Of a stretch of DNA of 64,000 bases, positions 45,982-56,330 are shown one piece after another. Within the stretch, counting starts at the first letter, position 1. Each line of letters begins with the position of its first letter. The stretch comes from Clostridium nigeriense (lineage in GTDB: Bacteria; Bacillota; Clostridia; Clostridiales; Clostridiaceae): assembly GCF_900086595.1 (NCBI RefSeq), contig NZ_LT575472.1:2181685-2245684 (forward strand), written 5' to 3'. The notes under the pieces are model-generated. The model saw only the letters and a program-made list of their open reading frames with translations, searched no databases and was not told the origin of the DNA. The translations under genes were made by a program, and so were the position numbers.

Positions 45982-47487
45982 TTAAATTGTTCCATCCCAA
46001 GTTGATACAACTGTACTTTTCTTTTCTTCTTCATCAAACCATTTTGTAGTAACACACTTGCTTTCTGTAAAGAACCTTATGGAATCTTTTCCTAAGCAGT
46101 GTAAGTCTCCAAAGAATGAATTTTTATGTCCTGAGAATGGGAAAAAACCTACTGGTACTGGTATTCCTACATTTACTCCTACCATTCCACCATCTGTTCG
46201 TCTAGTAAATTCTCTTGCATAATATCCATTTTGAGTATAAATTACTGATCCATTTGCAAAAGGATTTTTATTCATTAACTCTAATCCTTCTTCAAAATTC
46301 TTAACTCGTTTTATACATAAAACTGGACCAAAAATTTCAATATCTCCAATTGTCATCTCAGGAGTTACATTATCAAATATTGTTGGACCTAAATAAAATC
46401 CATTTTCAAATCCTTCAACAACAATATTTCTACCATCTAAAACTAAACTTGCTCCCTCTTCTATTCCTTTTTCAATCCATTTTACAACAGACTCTTTATG
46501 CTTTTCTGTTACTAAAGGTCCTAAATTACTATCCTTATGATAAGCTGGTCCAACTTTTAAGTTTTTAGATAATCTTACTAAATGTGCTACTAATTCATCT
46601 GCAATTTCTTCCTCTACAACTACTACTGGCAATGCCATACATCTTTCTCCTGCACAACCAAAACCAGCATTTACTATTCCTGCTGCAGTTCTTTCTAATG
46701 CTGCATCCTTTAAAACTAAAGCATGATTTTTAGCTTCACATAATGCTTGAACTCTCTTTCCATGTGATGCCGCTGTTTGATATATATGCTTACCTACAGC
46801 AGTGGAACCAACAAAAGTTATACCTTTAACATCTTCATGAGTTAAGAATATTTCTGCTTCATTTCTTGAACAAGTTACAATATTTAATACCCCATCAGGA
46901 AGTCCTGCTTCTTTATATAATTGAGCCATTCTTAATGCTGTTCTAGGTGTCATACTAGCAACCTTTAAAACCATTGTATTTCCAGAAGCAATGCACATTG
47001 GAGCCATCCATCCCATAGGAATCATAGCTGGAAAATTAAATGGTACTATTCCAGCAAATACACCTATTGGTTCTCTATAAAGTACTGTGTCTATTCCTGA
47101 ACTTACATTCATTAAGGAATCACCCATCATTTGAGTTGGAACTTGACAAGCAAGTTCTGTTCCCTCTTTTGCCTTTAACACATCTCCCTCTGCTTCTTCC
47201 AAAACCTTTCCATGCTCAGTTGCAACTAGCTCTGTAAGTTCTTCTAAGTTTTCTTCAATTAATTGACGAAGCTTATAAAGTATTTGTGAACGCTTTATAA
47301 CAGGAGTATTAGCCCATGCTGGATAAGCATTTTTAGCAGCCTTTATTGCCTCTTCTACTTCTTCTTTAGTACAGCATGGTGCATATCCAGTAATTTCTCC
47401 TGTACTTGGATTATATAGCTCTGTATATTTTGTTGTTTTTGATTCAACATATTCTCCATGTATAAAATATTTTAATTTCTCTGCCAT
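45982..47487 (-). CDS. iolA: Methylmalonate-/malonate-semialdehyde dehydrogenase
   Basis: A 501-residue CoA-acylating aldehyde dehydrogenase. The catalytic Cys lies in GFGCAGERCMALPV (about 285), with PFNFPAMIPMGWMAPM and GITFVGSTAVGKHIY as the nucleotide-binding motifs. It converts malonate semialdehyde to acetyl-CoA with release of CO2, the last step of inositol catabolism. It is located between iolE and the transaldolase-like gene. Confidence 0.95.
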   Translation of the reverse strand: MAEKLKYFIHGEYVESKTTKYTELYNPSTGEITGYAPCCTKEEVEEAIKAAKNAYPAWANTPVIKRSQILYKLRQLIEENLEELTELVATEHGKVLEEAEGDVLKAKEGTELACQVPTQMMGDSLMNVSSGIDTVLYREPIGVFAGIVPFNFPAMIPMGWMAPMCIASGNTMVLKVASMTPRTALRMAQLYKEAGLPDGVLNIVTCSRNEAEIFLTHEDVKGITFVGSTAVGKHIYQTAASHGKRVQALCEAKNHALVLKDAALERTAAGIVNAGFGCAGERCMALPVVVVEEEIADELVAHLVRLSKNLKVGPAYHKDSNLGPLVTEKHKESVVKWIEKGIEEGASLVLDGRNIVVEGFENGFYLGPTIFDNVTPEMTIGDIEIFGPVLCIKRVKNFEEGLELMNKNPFANGSVIYTQNGYYAREFTRRTDGGMVGVNVGIPVPVGFFPFSGHKNSFFGDLHCLGKDSIRFFTESKCVTTKWFDEEEKKSTVVSTWDGTI

Positions 47488-47517
47488 TTCAAAATCCCTC
47501 CTTATAACTTATACTAA

Positions 47518-48411
47518 TTAAATTCCAGCCTTTTCTTTTATATACTTTCTTGCTTTTATTGCATATTCAAGAGGATTTGCTATAGATGGATCTTGTTCTG
47601 CTTCAACTACCATCCAGCCTTCATAATTAGATTCTTCAAAAACTTTAAATATTGGTTCAAAATCTATATAACCATCTCCTGGTACTGTAAATGTTCCTTT
47701 CCTTACTCCAGTTAAAAAGCTTTCTTTATTTTCTTTTACGCTATCAACAACTTCTCTTCTAATATCTTTTAAATGGACATGCTTTATTCTATCCTTATAT
47801 TTTCTAGCAACTTCTAATGGATCTTCACCACAGTATGACAAATGTCCAGAATCGAATAATAAATTTACATATCTCTCATCAGTACCTTCCATTAATCTAT
47901 CTATTTCTGATAAAAATTGTACTGAAGTTCCCATATGATGATGGAAGGTTAAGGTTATGCCAATATCACTAGCAACCTTTCCTAATTTATTTAAGCCTTT
48001 ACATAGCATATCCCATTCTTCATCATTTAAAATATATTTATTATCAAAAACTGCTAAATCAGTTCCTTGAATACTGTGTCCTTGTTCTGATACCCCAACA
48101 ACAGTAGCTCCCATTTCTTTAAGAAAAGTTATATGCTTTATAAATTCTCTTTCGGTTTCTTCGTATGGTTTAGTTGTTAAAAATGTTGAGAACCATGCAT
48201 TACATATCTTAATTCCTCTTAATTCCAAAGCCTTTTTTAATTCCTCAACATTTTTGGGATATTTATTTCCAACTTCTGATCCAGTAAATCCTGCTAAGGC
48301 CATTTCACTAACGCATTGTTCAAATGTATTTTCTTTTCCTAAGTCAGGTAAGTCATCATTTGTCCAAGCTATTGGTGCAATACCTAATTTTACTTTTTTT
48401 GAATCTAACAT
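47518..48411 (-). CDS. iolE: Inosose dehydratase
   Basis: A 297-residue TIM-barrel protein of the xylose-isomerase-like/sugar epimerase superfamily. [17 protein letters not shown] at the N-terminus is characteristic of IolE. Metal-binding residues appear in [32 protein letters not shown] and VVEAEQDP. It dehydrates scyllo-inosose to the diketone used by IolD. It starts 12 bp after iolD. Confidence 0.95.
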   Translation of the reverse strand: MLDSKKVKLGIAPIAWTNDDLPDLGKENTFEQCVSEMALAGFTGSEVGNKYPKNVEELKKALELRGIKICNAWFSTFLTTKPYEETEREFIKHITFLKEMGATVVGVSEQGHSIQGTDLAVFDNKYILNDEEWDMLCKGLNKLGKVASDIGITLTFHHHMGTSVQFLSEIDRLMEGTDERYVNLLFDSGHLSYCGEDPLEVARKYKDRIKHVHLKDIRREVVDSVKENKESFLTGVRKGTFTVPGDGYIDFEPIFKVFEESNYEGWMVVEAEQDPSIANPLEYAIKARKYIKEKAGI

Positions 48412-48423
48412 AAATTCTCCCTC

Positions 48424-50349
48424 CTAATATCTTCTTGCATTTAGTCTATTTTTTTCTTTATTTTTATAAGCTTCATTTACCTTTTCATTCAATGATGTTT
48501 CAGCTATTCCTACATGCCACCACGCCTTATATCCATCAGTCATTGTCTTAGGTAAAATTTTAATGTCCAATAAAGTACCTATATTTTGTTTTTTGCTATC
48601 TATTAAAGCTTCTTCTAACTCTTCTATAGTTCTTACTCTATAAGTCTTATATCCATAACCACTTGCTACTTTTGCATAATCTATTGATATTAATGAACCA
48701 TTTTCATTAATATCATCACTTCTATATCTAAATTCAGTTGCTAAATTACCTATTCCATTTGACATTTGAAGATTATTTATACAGCCAAATCCACAATTAT
48801 CAAATAGTAATATATTGATTTTCTTATTTTCTTGTAAAGCAGTTACCATCTCACTATGAAGCATTAGAAAACTACCATCTCCAACCATAGCATATACTTC
48901 TTTATCTTTATCTGCCATCTTAGAGCCTAGTGCACCTGCTATTTCATATCCCATACATGAATATCCATATTCCATATTGTAGCTGTATCTGGAATTCGTC
49001 TCCCACATTCTTTGTAAACAACCTGGTAAACTTCCTGATGCTCCAACAATTATTGCATCATCATCAATAATTTCACGTATTTTACCTATTACTTCTGTTT
49101 GTGTTAATGAACTTCCAAATAACTCAATAAATTCATTTATGCTTGATTCATTTCTAGCCTTAATTAGTGGCTCAAAATTATCATTATAATGATAACTAGT
49201 TAATTTTTTCATTTCTTCATCCCATTGTTTTTTAACTTCCATAATTTCATTTCCATAGCTACTTAAATATTTACCCTTTAGTTCTTCTAATATAATTTCT
49301 AATGAAATTTTAGCATCTCCAACAACACTTACACTATCAAGCTTAAAAGCATGAAATCTAGAGGTATTTATATTAATAAACTTTACATTTCTATTTTTAA
49401 ATAATGACTTTGAAGCTGTTGTAAAATCGCTAAATCTAGTTCCTACACCTATAACCAAATCAGCATTTTCTGCAATTGTATTAGCGGCTAAATTACCAGT
49501 AACACCAACACCACCAAGATTATTTTCAAAGTTACCCCTACATGCACTTTTACCAGCTTGTGTTTCTCCAATTGGAATATTTAACTCTTTTGAAAATTTT
49601 TCTAAAACTTCTCCTGCTTCAGAATATCTAACTCCCCCACCACAAATTAGCATAGGATATTTGCTTTCTTTTATTACTTCAACGGCTAATTGTATTTCTT
49701 CTTTACAAGGATAAAATCTTCTTATTTCATAAACTCTCTTTTTAAAAAAGTCTTCAGGATAATCATAACTTTCACCTTGAACATCTTGAGGTATAGCCAA
49801 ACAACATGCTCCTGTTTCACTTGGATCTGTTAATACTCTCATTGCACTAATAAGGGATGACATAACTTGCTCTGGTCTTGAAATTCTATCCCAGTACTTA
49901 CATACTGCTTTAAATGCATCATTTGTTGTTACACTTGGATTATTCCATTGTTCAATTTGTTGTAATACAGGATCTGGTTGTCTAGAAGCAAATGAATCTC
50001 CTGGTAACAATAATAATGGAATATTATTCACAGTTGCAGTTGCTGCTGCTGTAACCATATTAGCAGCACCTGGTCCAATAGAGGATGCACAGGCTATTAT
50101 TTTTCTTCTATTATTTTGCTTTGCAAAAGAGGTTGCTACATGTGCCATTCCTTGTTCATTTTTACCTTGATATACTTTTAAGTTTCCTCTATTCTCATCT
50201 AAGGCTTGACCAAGTCCGCATACTATTCCATGTCCAAATACAGTAAAAATACCATCAACAAACTTGGTTTCTATTCCATCGAAGGATACATATTGATTAT
50301 CTAAGAACTTTACTATAGCTTGTCCCATAGTCATTCTAATAGTATTCAT
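48424..50349 (-). CDS. iolD: THcHDO (trihydroxycyclohexanedione) hydrolase
   Basis: A 641-residue thiamine-diphosphate enzyme. The ThDP-binding motif runs from [12 protein letters not shown] to the Asn in [10 protein letters not shown], and the N-terminal domain has the typical active-site Glu region ([18 protein letters not shown], here [15 protein letters not shown]). IolD opens the ring of the inositol-derived diketone to give 5-deoxyglucuronate. The start at 50349 has a GGAGGCGGAG site; the in-frame ATG at 50373 overlaps it. Confidence 0.95.
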   Translation of the reverse strand: MNTIRMTMGQAIVKFLDNQYVSFDGIETKFVDGIFTVFGHGIVCGLGQALDENRGNLKVYQGKNEQGMAHVATSFAKQNNRRKIIACASSIGPGAANMVTAAATATVNNIPLLLLPGDSFASRQPDPVLQQIEQWNNPSVTTNDAFKAVCKYWDRISRPEQVMSSLISAMRVLTDPSETGACCLAIPQDVQGESYDYPEDFFKKRVYEIRRFYPCKEEIQLAVEVIKESKYPMLICGGGVRYSEAGEVLEKFSKELNIPIGETQAGKSACRGNFENNLGGVGVTGNLAANTIAENADLVIGVGTRFSDFTTASKSLFKNRNVKFININTSRFHAFKLDSVSVVGDAKISLEIILEELKGKYLSSYGNEIMEVKKQWDEEMKKLTSYHYNDNFEPLIKARNESSINEFIELFGSSLTQTEVIGKIREIIDDDAIIVGASGSLPGCLQRMWETNSRYSYNMEYGYSCMGYEIAGALGSKMADKDKEVYAMVGDGSFLMLHSEMVTALQENKKINILLFDNCGFGCINNLQMSNGIGNLATEFRYRSDDINENGSLISIDYAKVASGYGYKTYRVRTIEELEEALIDSKKQNIGTLLDIKILPKTMTDGYKAWWHVGIAETSLNEKVNEAYKNKEKNRLNARRY

Positions 50350-50369
50350 TTCTCCGCCTCCTATAATTA

Positions 50370-51137
50370 TCAATTATTTAACAGCCATACATGCTCTTCA
50401 TCATCTATTCTAGTCTTATTCCACGGATTTCCATCTAAATGTCTAATCATCCAAACATATGCCATTCTATACCCAGGTGCACAAACTTGTGGGTGACTCA
50501 TTCCACCTGAAATTGCTGCATAACTACCATCAGTTATTTTATACGCATTATCTCCTATAAAGCATGCTCCAAAACCTTGTGATTTATCAAATCTATAATA
50601 ATAAACTTCGGGATGTGGATGACTATGTGGTACAAAACTTGACCATTTTCCAGGGTAATTTCGTACTTCCCCCATAACCATATTAGAGTAAGGTGCATTA
50701 TCATAATCAAATATTGTTATAATATCTCTTTTTGCAGTTCCATCCCAAAGCTCATAACTTGAATTAGTTACTTCTATATCACTTTTCTTATATAATTTAC
50801 ATTCAAAAGTATTATTATTTATTGTTTTTTGAATTAATATTTCACTTTCCTCTAATGCTTTAACAATAATTTCTACATTTTTAGGAACATGTAAACAAAT
50901 TGGCAAATCATCAAAAAAGCTTTCTCTTTTAGCAATATAAGAATTACCTTTCCACTCTAAATTTACACTTCCTTGTATAAGTAATATGGCAATTTCTTTA
51001 TCATCTGATACTACTCTAAAATATTCATCTTTTGACATAATTTTAGAATATATATCCATCATCATATTTTTATTTTCACCATTAATTTCTGAAATAGTCT
51101 TTATTTTATCCTCATTATATATGGAATTCTTTAACAC
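50370..51137 (-). CDS. iolB: 5-deoxyglucuronate isomerase
   Basis: A 255-residue cupin-type isomerase. [17 protein letters not shown] holds the metal-binding His/Glu cluster, with [19 protein letters not shown] as the second conserved region. It converts 5-deoxyglucuronate to 2-deoxy-5-ketogluconate. It uses a GTG start at 51137, ten bases after an AAGGAG site, and is the first of the catabolic genes after the transporter. Confidence 0.93.
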   Translation of the reverse strand: MLKNSIYNEDKIKTISEINGENKNMMMDIYSKIMSKDEYFRVVSDDKEIAILLIQGSVNLEWKGNSYIAKRESFFDDLPICLHVPKNVEIIVKALEESEILIQKTINNNTFECKLYKKSDIEVTNSSYELWDGTAKRDIITIFDYDNAPYSNMVMGEVRNYPGKWSSFVPHSHPHPEVYYYRFDKSQGFGACFIGDNAYKITDGSYAAISGGMSHPQVCAPGYRMAYVWMIRHLDGNPWNKTRIDDEEHVWLLNN

Positions 51138-51168
51138 TAATTATCAACTCCTTTTGTGTTTAGAATTT

Positions 51169-52164
51169 TTAAGATACTAGTTTAGCTTTTTTAGAAGCTC
51201 TTGCCCTTAAAACATCAACATATACAGCTATTATTATTACTGAACCTACTGCAACATTTTGCACATCAGGAGATACCCCTAAAAGATTTAGACCATTTCT
51301 TAATACCGCCATTATTAATACCCCTATCATTACACCTGAAACATTACCCTTACCTCCCATAAATGAAGCTCCGCCTATTATACATGCTGCTATGGCATCT
51401 AAATCGTAATCTAAACCTGAAAGTGGTGCTGCTGAATTTACTCTACCAATAAGAACAATACCAGCTAATGCAGCCATAAAGCCACAAATTGTGTAAACAA
51501 GAATTAGGGTTTTATCTACATTTATACCTGATAGTCTAGCAGCTTCTTTATTACTTCCTACTGCATAGATATACTTGCCTTGTGCTGTTCTATTAAGAAA
51601 AATTGAGAAAATTATAAATACGAAAATAACTAATATAAAACTTACAGGCATACCAAATAGGTTTGCTGAGCCAAGAAATTGTACTGAACTTGAAAAGCCT
51701 GAAATTGGAGAAGCTGCTGTAATTATTAATGCTATTCCTCTAGCAATATTTTTCATACCAAGTGTAGATATAAATGGATGTGGCAAATGCATCTTAGTTA
51801 GCATTAAACCATTAAGTAGTCCTAAAAAACCTCCCATTAGTAATCCTAATAATATTCCAACAAGAGGATTTACTCCCCATGAATTTAATGCAATTCCTGT
51901 AAAGCAAGTTGAAAGTGCTAACATTGATCCAACTGATAAATCAATACCAGCAGTAAGTATTGGTAATAACATACCAACTGCAATTAATGCATTAATTGTA
52001 CACTGTCTAAGAACATTCATTAAATTTCTGCTTGTCAAAAATTCTGGTGACGTTACTGATAAAATTACACATATTATTACTAGTCCTAACAAAGATCCAA
52101 ACTTATATACCGTTTCTTTATTTGATATCTTCTTAATTAAGCCATTTACACTTTTCTCTCCCAT
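51169..52164 (-). CDS. CUT2 sugar ABC transporter permease (probable inositol)
   Basis: A 331-residue RbsC-like permease with about ten hydrophobic segments. ILTAGIDLSVGSMLALST and ACIIGGASFMGGKGNVSGVMIG are the CUT2 permease signatures. The start at 52164 has an AGGAGG site and lies one base after the ATPase gene stop. Inositol as substrate is inferred from the operon. Confidence 0.92.
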   Translation of the reverse strand: MGEKSVNGLIKKISNKETVYKFGSLLGLVIICVILSVTSPEFLTSRNLMNVLRQCTINALIAVGMLLPILTAGIDLSVGSMLALSTCFTGIALNSWGVNPLVGILLGLLMGGFLGLLNGLMLTKMHLPHPFISTLGMKNIARGIALIITAASPISGFSSSVQFLGSANLFGMPVSFILVIFVFIIFSIFLNRTAQGKYIYAVGSNKEAARLSGINVDKTLILVYTICGFMAALAGIVLIGRVNSAAPLSGLDYDLDAIAACIIGGASFMGGKGNVSGVMIGVLIMAVLRNGLNLLGVSPDVQNVAVGSVIIIAVYVDVLRARASKKAKLVS

Positions 52165-52165
52165 T

Positions 52166-53662
52166 CTATTTACCTCCTGTTGCGGCATGCATAATATTTT
52201 CTTGATTTGCCTCTTCTATATTTATTTCTGCTTTCATTTCCCCTTCATGCATTACAAATATCCTATCGCTAATTCCTAATACTTCAGGTAGCTCAGAGGA
52301 TACCATAATTACGGCAGCACCTTTCTTAATTAATTCATTTAACACGTTATAAACTTCAACCTTCGAACCTACATCAATTCCCCTTGTTGGTTCATCAATA
52401 ATAAATATGCTAGCATTAGTATTTAGCCACTTTCCTATTACGACTTTTTGTTGATTACCTCCACTTAGCTGTCCAACAATAAAATCTTGTTTTTGTGGTT
52501 TTATATTTAATTGCTTTATATTATTAATAGCTCTATCTTTCATATTTGTAATATTTAATAAAACTCTCTTTTTCATTTTATCTAGAGATGAAATATTAAC
52601 ATTGTAATTAATATCTTGATCTAGTATTAATCCTTGTCCTTTTCTATCCTCTGTTAAAAAGGCAATTCCTAAATTCATTGCATCTCTAGGACATTTTATA
52701 TTTACTTTATTACCGCTAATGTAGATATCTCCAGAGTCGTAACTATCTACTCCAAAAATAGTCCTCATAACTTCTGTTCTTCCTGCTCCTACTAAACCTG
52801 CAACTGCAACTATTTCCCCTTTTCTAACATTAAAACTTATATTTTTGAAAACTCCTTCTTTTGTTAAATTTTCAACCCTTAAAGCTTCTTCTCCTATTTG
52901 AACTTTTATTTTAGGATATTGTTGTTCTAAGCTTCTTCCAACCATTAATTTAATTAATGTATCTATTGAATCAACTTCACTTCTATTTCTTGTTTCAATC
53001 TTTTTACCATCTCTCATTACAGTTATTGTGTCACATATTTCCATAACTTCTTCAAGTCTATGAGATATATAAATTACTGAAATCCCCTTAGCCTTAAGTT
53101 CTTTTACAGTTCGCAATAGTTCTTTTACTTCTCTATCTGTTAAACTTGCAGTTGGCTCGTCCATAATTAGTATTTTAGTATTAATACTTAAAGCCTTTGC
53201 AATTTCAACCATTTGTTGTTTCCCAATTCCCAACTTTGAAATATTTGAAGCTGTGTCAATATTTTGGCCTAAATCATTTAAGAGAGCTTTTGATTTTTCT
53301 CTCATTTCTTTTATTTTTAAAAAACCCCTTTTTTCAGAAGTCTTGAGTTCTCTACCTAAAAAAACATTCTCTGCTACAGTTAAATGTGGAATAGTATTAA
53401 GTTCTTGATATATTGCAGTAATACCATATTGCATTGCATCTCTTGGTCCATTTATTTTAACCTCTTCTCCTTCAATAAAGATTTTTCCTTCATCATTACT
53501 GTGCGCACCAGTTAAAATTTTAATTAAAGTTGATTTACCTGCACCATTTTCACCTATAATTCCGTGAACCTCTCCCGGATAAATATCTAAATCAATAGCT
53601 TCCAAAGCTTTAACACCTGGAAAATATTTCGATATTTTTTTTAATTCTAATAGCTTTTTCAT
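52166..53662 (-). CDS. CUT2 sugar ABC transporter ATP-binding protein (two ATPase domains, probable inositol)
   Basis: A 498-residue RbsA/MglA-type subunit with two nucleotide-binding halves. The first has Walker A GENGAGKST, signature LGIGKQQMVEIAKAL and Walker B ILIMDEPTASL. The second has the degenerate Walker A GLVGAGRTEV, signature LSGGNQQKVVIGKWL and Walker B IFIIDEPTRGID. The degenerate second site is normal for the family. It couples ATP use to import through the neighbouring permease. Confidence 0.95.
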   Translation of the reverse strand: MKKLLELKKISKYFPGVKALEAIDLDIYPGEVHGIIGENGAGKSTLIKILTGAHSNDEGKIFIEGEEVKINGPRDAMQYGITAIYQELNTIPHLTVAENVFLGRELKTSEKRGFLKIKEMREKSKALLNDLGQNIDTASNISKLGIGKQQMVEIAKALSINTKILIMDEPTASLTDREVKELLRTVKELKAKGISVIYISHRLEEVMEICDTITVMRDGKKIETRNRSEVDSIDTLIKLMVGRSLEQQYPKIKVQIGEEALRVENLTKEGVFKNISFNVRKGEIVAVAGLVGAGRTEVMRTIFGVDSYDSGDIYISGNKVNIKCPRDAMNLGIAFLTEDRKGQGLILDQDINYNVNISSLDKMKKRVLLNITNMKDRAINNIKQLNIKPQKQDFIVGQLSGGNQQKVVIGKWLNTNASIFIIDEPTRGIDVGSKVEVYNVLNELIKKGAAVIMVSSELPEVLGISDRIFVMHEGEMKAEINIEEANQENIMHAATGGK

Positions 53663-53760
53663 TTTTGACCTCCATTTTATTGATAAAAGTATGGTTAGTC
53701 TTTTTTGTTACATACTTCCTTATTGTCTACAATATCTTTTCTGAAGTATTTTGGAATGTA

Positions 53761-53793
53761 GATTACCTTATTCATAAATCAAATAAGGTAATC
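53761..53793 (-). terminator. Stem-loop between binding-protein and ATPase genes
   Basis: A perfect 10-bp stem (GATTACCTTA / TAAGGTAATC) with a 13-base loop lies 12 bp after the binding-protein stop. No T run follows, so it probably protects the upstream mRNA or ends only part of the transcripts, giving more binding protein than transporter. Confidence 0.7.
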
Positions 53794-53804
53794 TTAATTA
53801 ATTT

Positions 53805-54800
53805 CTATTTACCTAATATTTTGTTGATTTCATCTTCTTTTGCTTTTGCATTATTTTTATCAATTATTTCTGTGCCTGTATCAATAACAGAATCAATTTT
53901 TTCGCCTTTTACAAATTTCACTGCAGCTTCAACACCATATTTACCTATATTATAAGCACTTTGTGCAACAGAGGCTGTTAGTTCTCCCTTTTGTATAGCT
54001 GCTAAAGCATCTGGAGAACCATCAAATCCAACAGTTACTACATCTCCTTTACCAGCTTGTTGTAATGCTCTTACAGCGCCTAATATCATTTCATCGTTAG
54101 AAGCATACACTGCTTTAACATTAGGATTAGTTTGTAAAATATTTTCCATTACGCTCATACCTTTATTTCTATCACTATCTGCAGGTTGAGGAGTTAGAAC
54201 TTTTATGCCCCTTTCTTCTAAAGCTTTTTTTGCACCATTAACACGTTCATCGTGAGTATTGTCACCTAAAGCTCCTCTAATTATAGCTACCTCATCTCCT
54301 GCCTTTAATTTTTCTGCAATATATTTTCCAGCTAATTCACCACCTGCAAAGTTTCCCGTTCCAATAAATGATTTTTTCTTATCCCATTCAGCATTAGTGT
54401 CAATTAACAATACAGGAATTTCCGCTTTATCTGCCTTATCAAAAATTGCTATAGCAGCACTTGGTTGAGATGGAGCAACAACAAGAGCATCTACTTTTTT
54501 AACTATTTGATCTTCCATTAATGAAGTTTGTCCTGCAATGTCTGTTTCTGCATTAGGTCCTAATACATTAACCTTTACACCTAGTTCTTTAGCAGCATCA
54601 TCTGCACCAGCCTTTACTATTTTCCAATAATCACTATTTATTGCTTTTAAAACAACAGAAACTTCTATCTCATTGCTTCCATTTGTTTCTTTAGGGCCTT
54701 CACCTTGAGTAGTTTTTGAACCTCCACATCCTGCTAAAGATAACACCATTAATGATAATACAGATGTAGCTAAACACTTCCTTAATCGTTTACACTTCAT
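53805..54800 (-). CDS. CUT2 sugar-binding lipoprotein (probable inositol)
   Basis: A 331-residue RbsB-like periplasmic-type binding protein. The lipobox LAGC (Cys about 25) indicates membrane anchoring. VDALVVAPSQPSAAIAIFDK, the GALGDNTHDERVNGAKKAL region and VYASNDEMILGAVRALQ are typical of the ribose/galactose-type family. It is the first gene after the divergent regulator and has a GGGGGAAA ribosome site. Confidence 0.93.
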   Translation of the reverse strand: MKCKRLRKCLATSVLSLMVLSLAGCGGSKTTQGEGPKETNGSNEIEVSVVLKAINSDYWKIVKAGADDAAKELGVKVNVLGPNAETDIAGQTSLMEDQIVKKVDALVVAPSQPSAAIAIFDKADKAEIPVLLIDTNAEWDKKKSFIGTGNFAGGELAGKYIAEKLKAGDEVAIIRGALGDNTHDERVNGAKKALEERGIKVLTPQPADSDRNKGMSVMENILQTNPNVKAVYASNDEMILGAVRALQQAGKGDVVTVGFDGSPDALAAIQKGELTASVAQSAYNIGKYGVEAAVKFVKGEKIDSVIDTGTEIIDKNNAKAKEDEINKILGK

Positions 54801-55259
54801 GAATATTTCCCCCTCAAAAAATAATTAAATATACAAGCTAATAATTCTTCTCTCCTTCATAACTAAAGGGCTTTTCTGTTGTTAAGTAGAATGATTATTT
54901 ACTGTTTATTCTAACTATAGCTACAAAAAATATAAATTCACCTCCTTTATATAAACATAATTTATCAATATCATTTATTAGTAAGACCAAAATCATTTTT
55001 TTCTTACTTATAAAACTATTTTTATATTATTTATTTCTCTAAACACATTAATTACTACCCTTATAGTATTGACCAAATTATTTAGAGTTCCTAATTAAAC
55101 ATTACCAATAATTACCTGTAATGTCAATAAATTCTTGGTGATTTTTTATAACATTTCTATTTACTATTGGCAACATTTTGAAAAGATTTTGAGTAAGTTA
55201 TGAGTAATATATTGATTTTTTTGTTATTTATTGTAAAATATATTTAGGGGTGATAAATT
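54801..55259. promoter_or_regulatory. Divergent control region of the inositol regulon
   Basis: 459 bp separate the operon from the divergent regulator. It holds a dyad CATTAC (55100-55105) / GTAATG (55118-55123) that may be an operator. The long 5' leader of the binding-protein gene contains two orphan ribosome-site-like sequences (minus-strand AAAGGAGGTG near 54950 and GAAGGAGAG near 54858), neither followed by an ORF of useful length. Confidence 0.5.
55212..55239 (+). promoter_or_regulatory. Probable promoter of the inositol regulator gene
   Basis: TTGATT (55212-55217) and TAAAAT (55234-55239) with a 16-base spacer lie 21 bp upstream of the regulator start. Confidence 0.55.
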
Positions 55260-56036
55260 ATGAGAGTAAAAAGAATAGATCAAATAGAAGATTTTATAAT
55301 TAGAAACAAATTTGTAACAATAAATGAACTTTGCGAAGAATTTAATATTTCTAAAAATACCGTTAGAAGAGATATTGATTTTTTGACTAAAATAGGAACA
55401 GTAAAAAAAGTTTACGGTGGCGTTACTATAAATAATATCCTACCTGATCCTCTAACTTTAAGTAGTTTTCAAGAACGTCAAATTATAAATGAGGATCTTA
55501 AAATTATGGTTGCAAAAGAAGCTTCAAAATATATTAATGATGGTGATATTATTTTTATTGATACAGGAACTACTACAGCAAACATAATTGATTATTTAGA
55601 AGGTATTAAAGATTTAACTATTATAACTAATAGTGTGATAGTTTTATACAAATCACTTTTTTATCCTAATATAAATGTTGTTTCACTTCCTGGAGTTCTA
55701 AAAAGAGTAACCGCTTCTATAGTTGGAAGTAGTGCTTTACAATATATTAAAGACTATAATATAAATAAAGCTTTTATGGCTTGCACAGGAATGTCTACAA
55801 AAGTAGGAATTACTAATTCAACCCATGAAGAATTTAAAATAAAAAAAGCTATTATTGAAAAAAGTCAATGTAATTTTTTATTATTAGATAAAACTAAACT
55901 TGGAAAAACTGCCTTATTAACATACTGTCAAGCTTCAGATTTAGATTATATAATTATGGATTCAGTACCTTCAAATGAATATATAGAATATTTTGAGGAA
56001 AATAAAGCAACTTTAGTAGTTGCTAAAAATTTATAA
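55260..56036 (+). CDS. iolR: DeoR-family transcriptional regulator (inositol repressor)
   Basis: A 258-residue DeoR-type regulator. The N-terminal helix-turn-helix is in FVTINELCEEFNISKNTVRR (18-37), followed by the DeoR C-terminal sensor with DGDIIFIDTGTTTANI and the conserved LLLDKTKLGKTAL motif. It is divergent from the iol transporter and catabolic genes, the usual arrangement for IolR, which releases its DNA when a phosphorylated inositol catabolite is present. AGGGGTG precedes the ATG. Confidence 0.9.
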   Translation: MRVKRIDQIEDFIIRNKFVTINELCEEFNISKNTVRRDIDFLTKIGTVKKVYGGVTINNILPDPLTLSSFQERQIINEDLKIMVAKEASKYINDGDIIFIDTGTTTANIIDYLEGIKDLTIITNSVIVLYKSLFYPNINVVSLPGVLKRVTASIVGSSALQYIKDYNINKAFMACTGMSTKVGITNSTHEEFKIKKAIIEKSQCNFLLLDKTKLGKTALLTYCQASDLDYIIMDSVPSNEYIEYFEENKATLVVAKNL

Positions 56037-56106
56037 ATGCAAATTATTGACACTTTTATTAACTAACTTCATTTTACTTTTAGTATAAATATCTTCTAAA
56101 ATAATA

Positions 56107-56148
56107 AATCCAGTATAGGAGTAATCTACTCTTATACTGGATAAATAC
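56107..56148 (+). terminator. Terminator of the inositol regulator gene
   Basis: An ATCCAGTATAGGAGTA / TACTCTTATACTGGAT stem with a short loop lies about 70 bp after the regulator stop. Confidence 0.75.
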
Positions 56149-56330
56149 CATCTGATTATACTCTATATATCTTTTAAATACATTTTTATCCAACCTTCTC
56201 ATTTTTTTCTGTAAATAACTCTATTGTATATCTTTATTATCTATATTTCTATTTCTTTATTTAAGTATGTAGCAGGTCATTAAACTTATCATATAATATT
56301 CATGTAATCAATATTTTCAGGAGGATGCTA

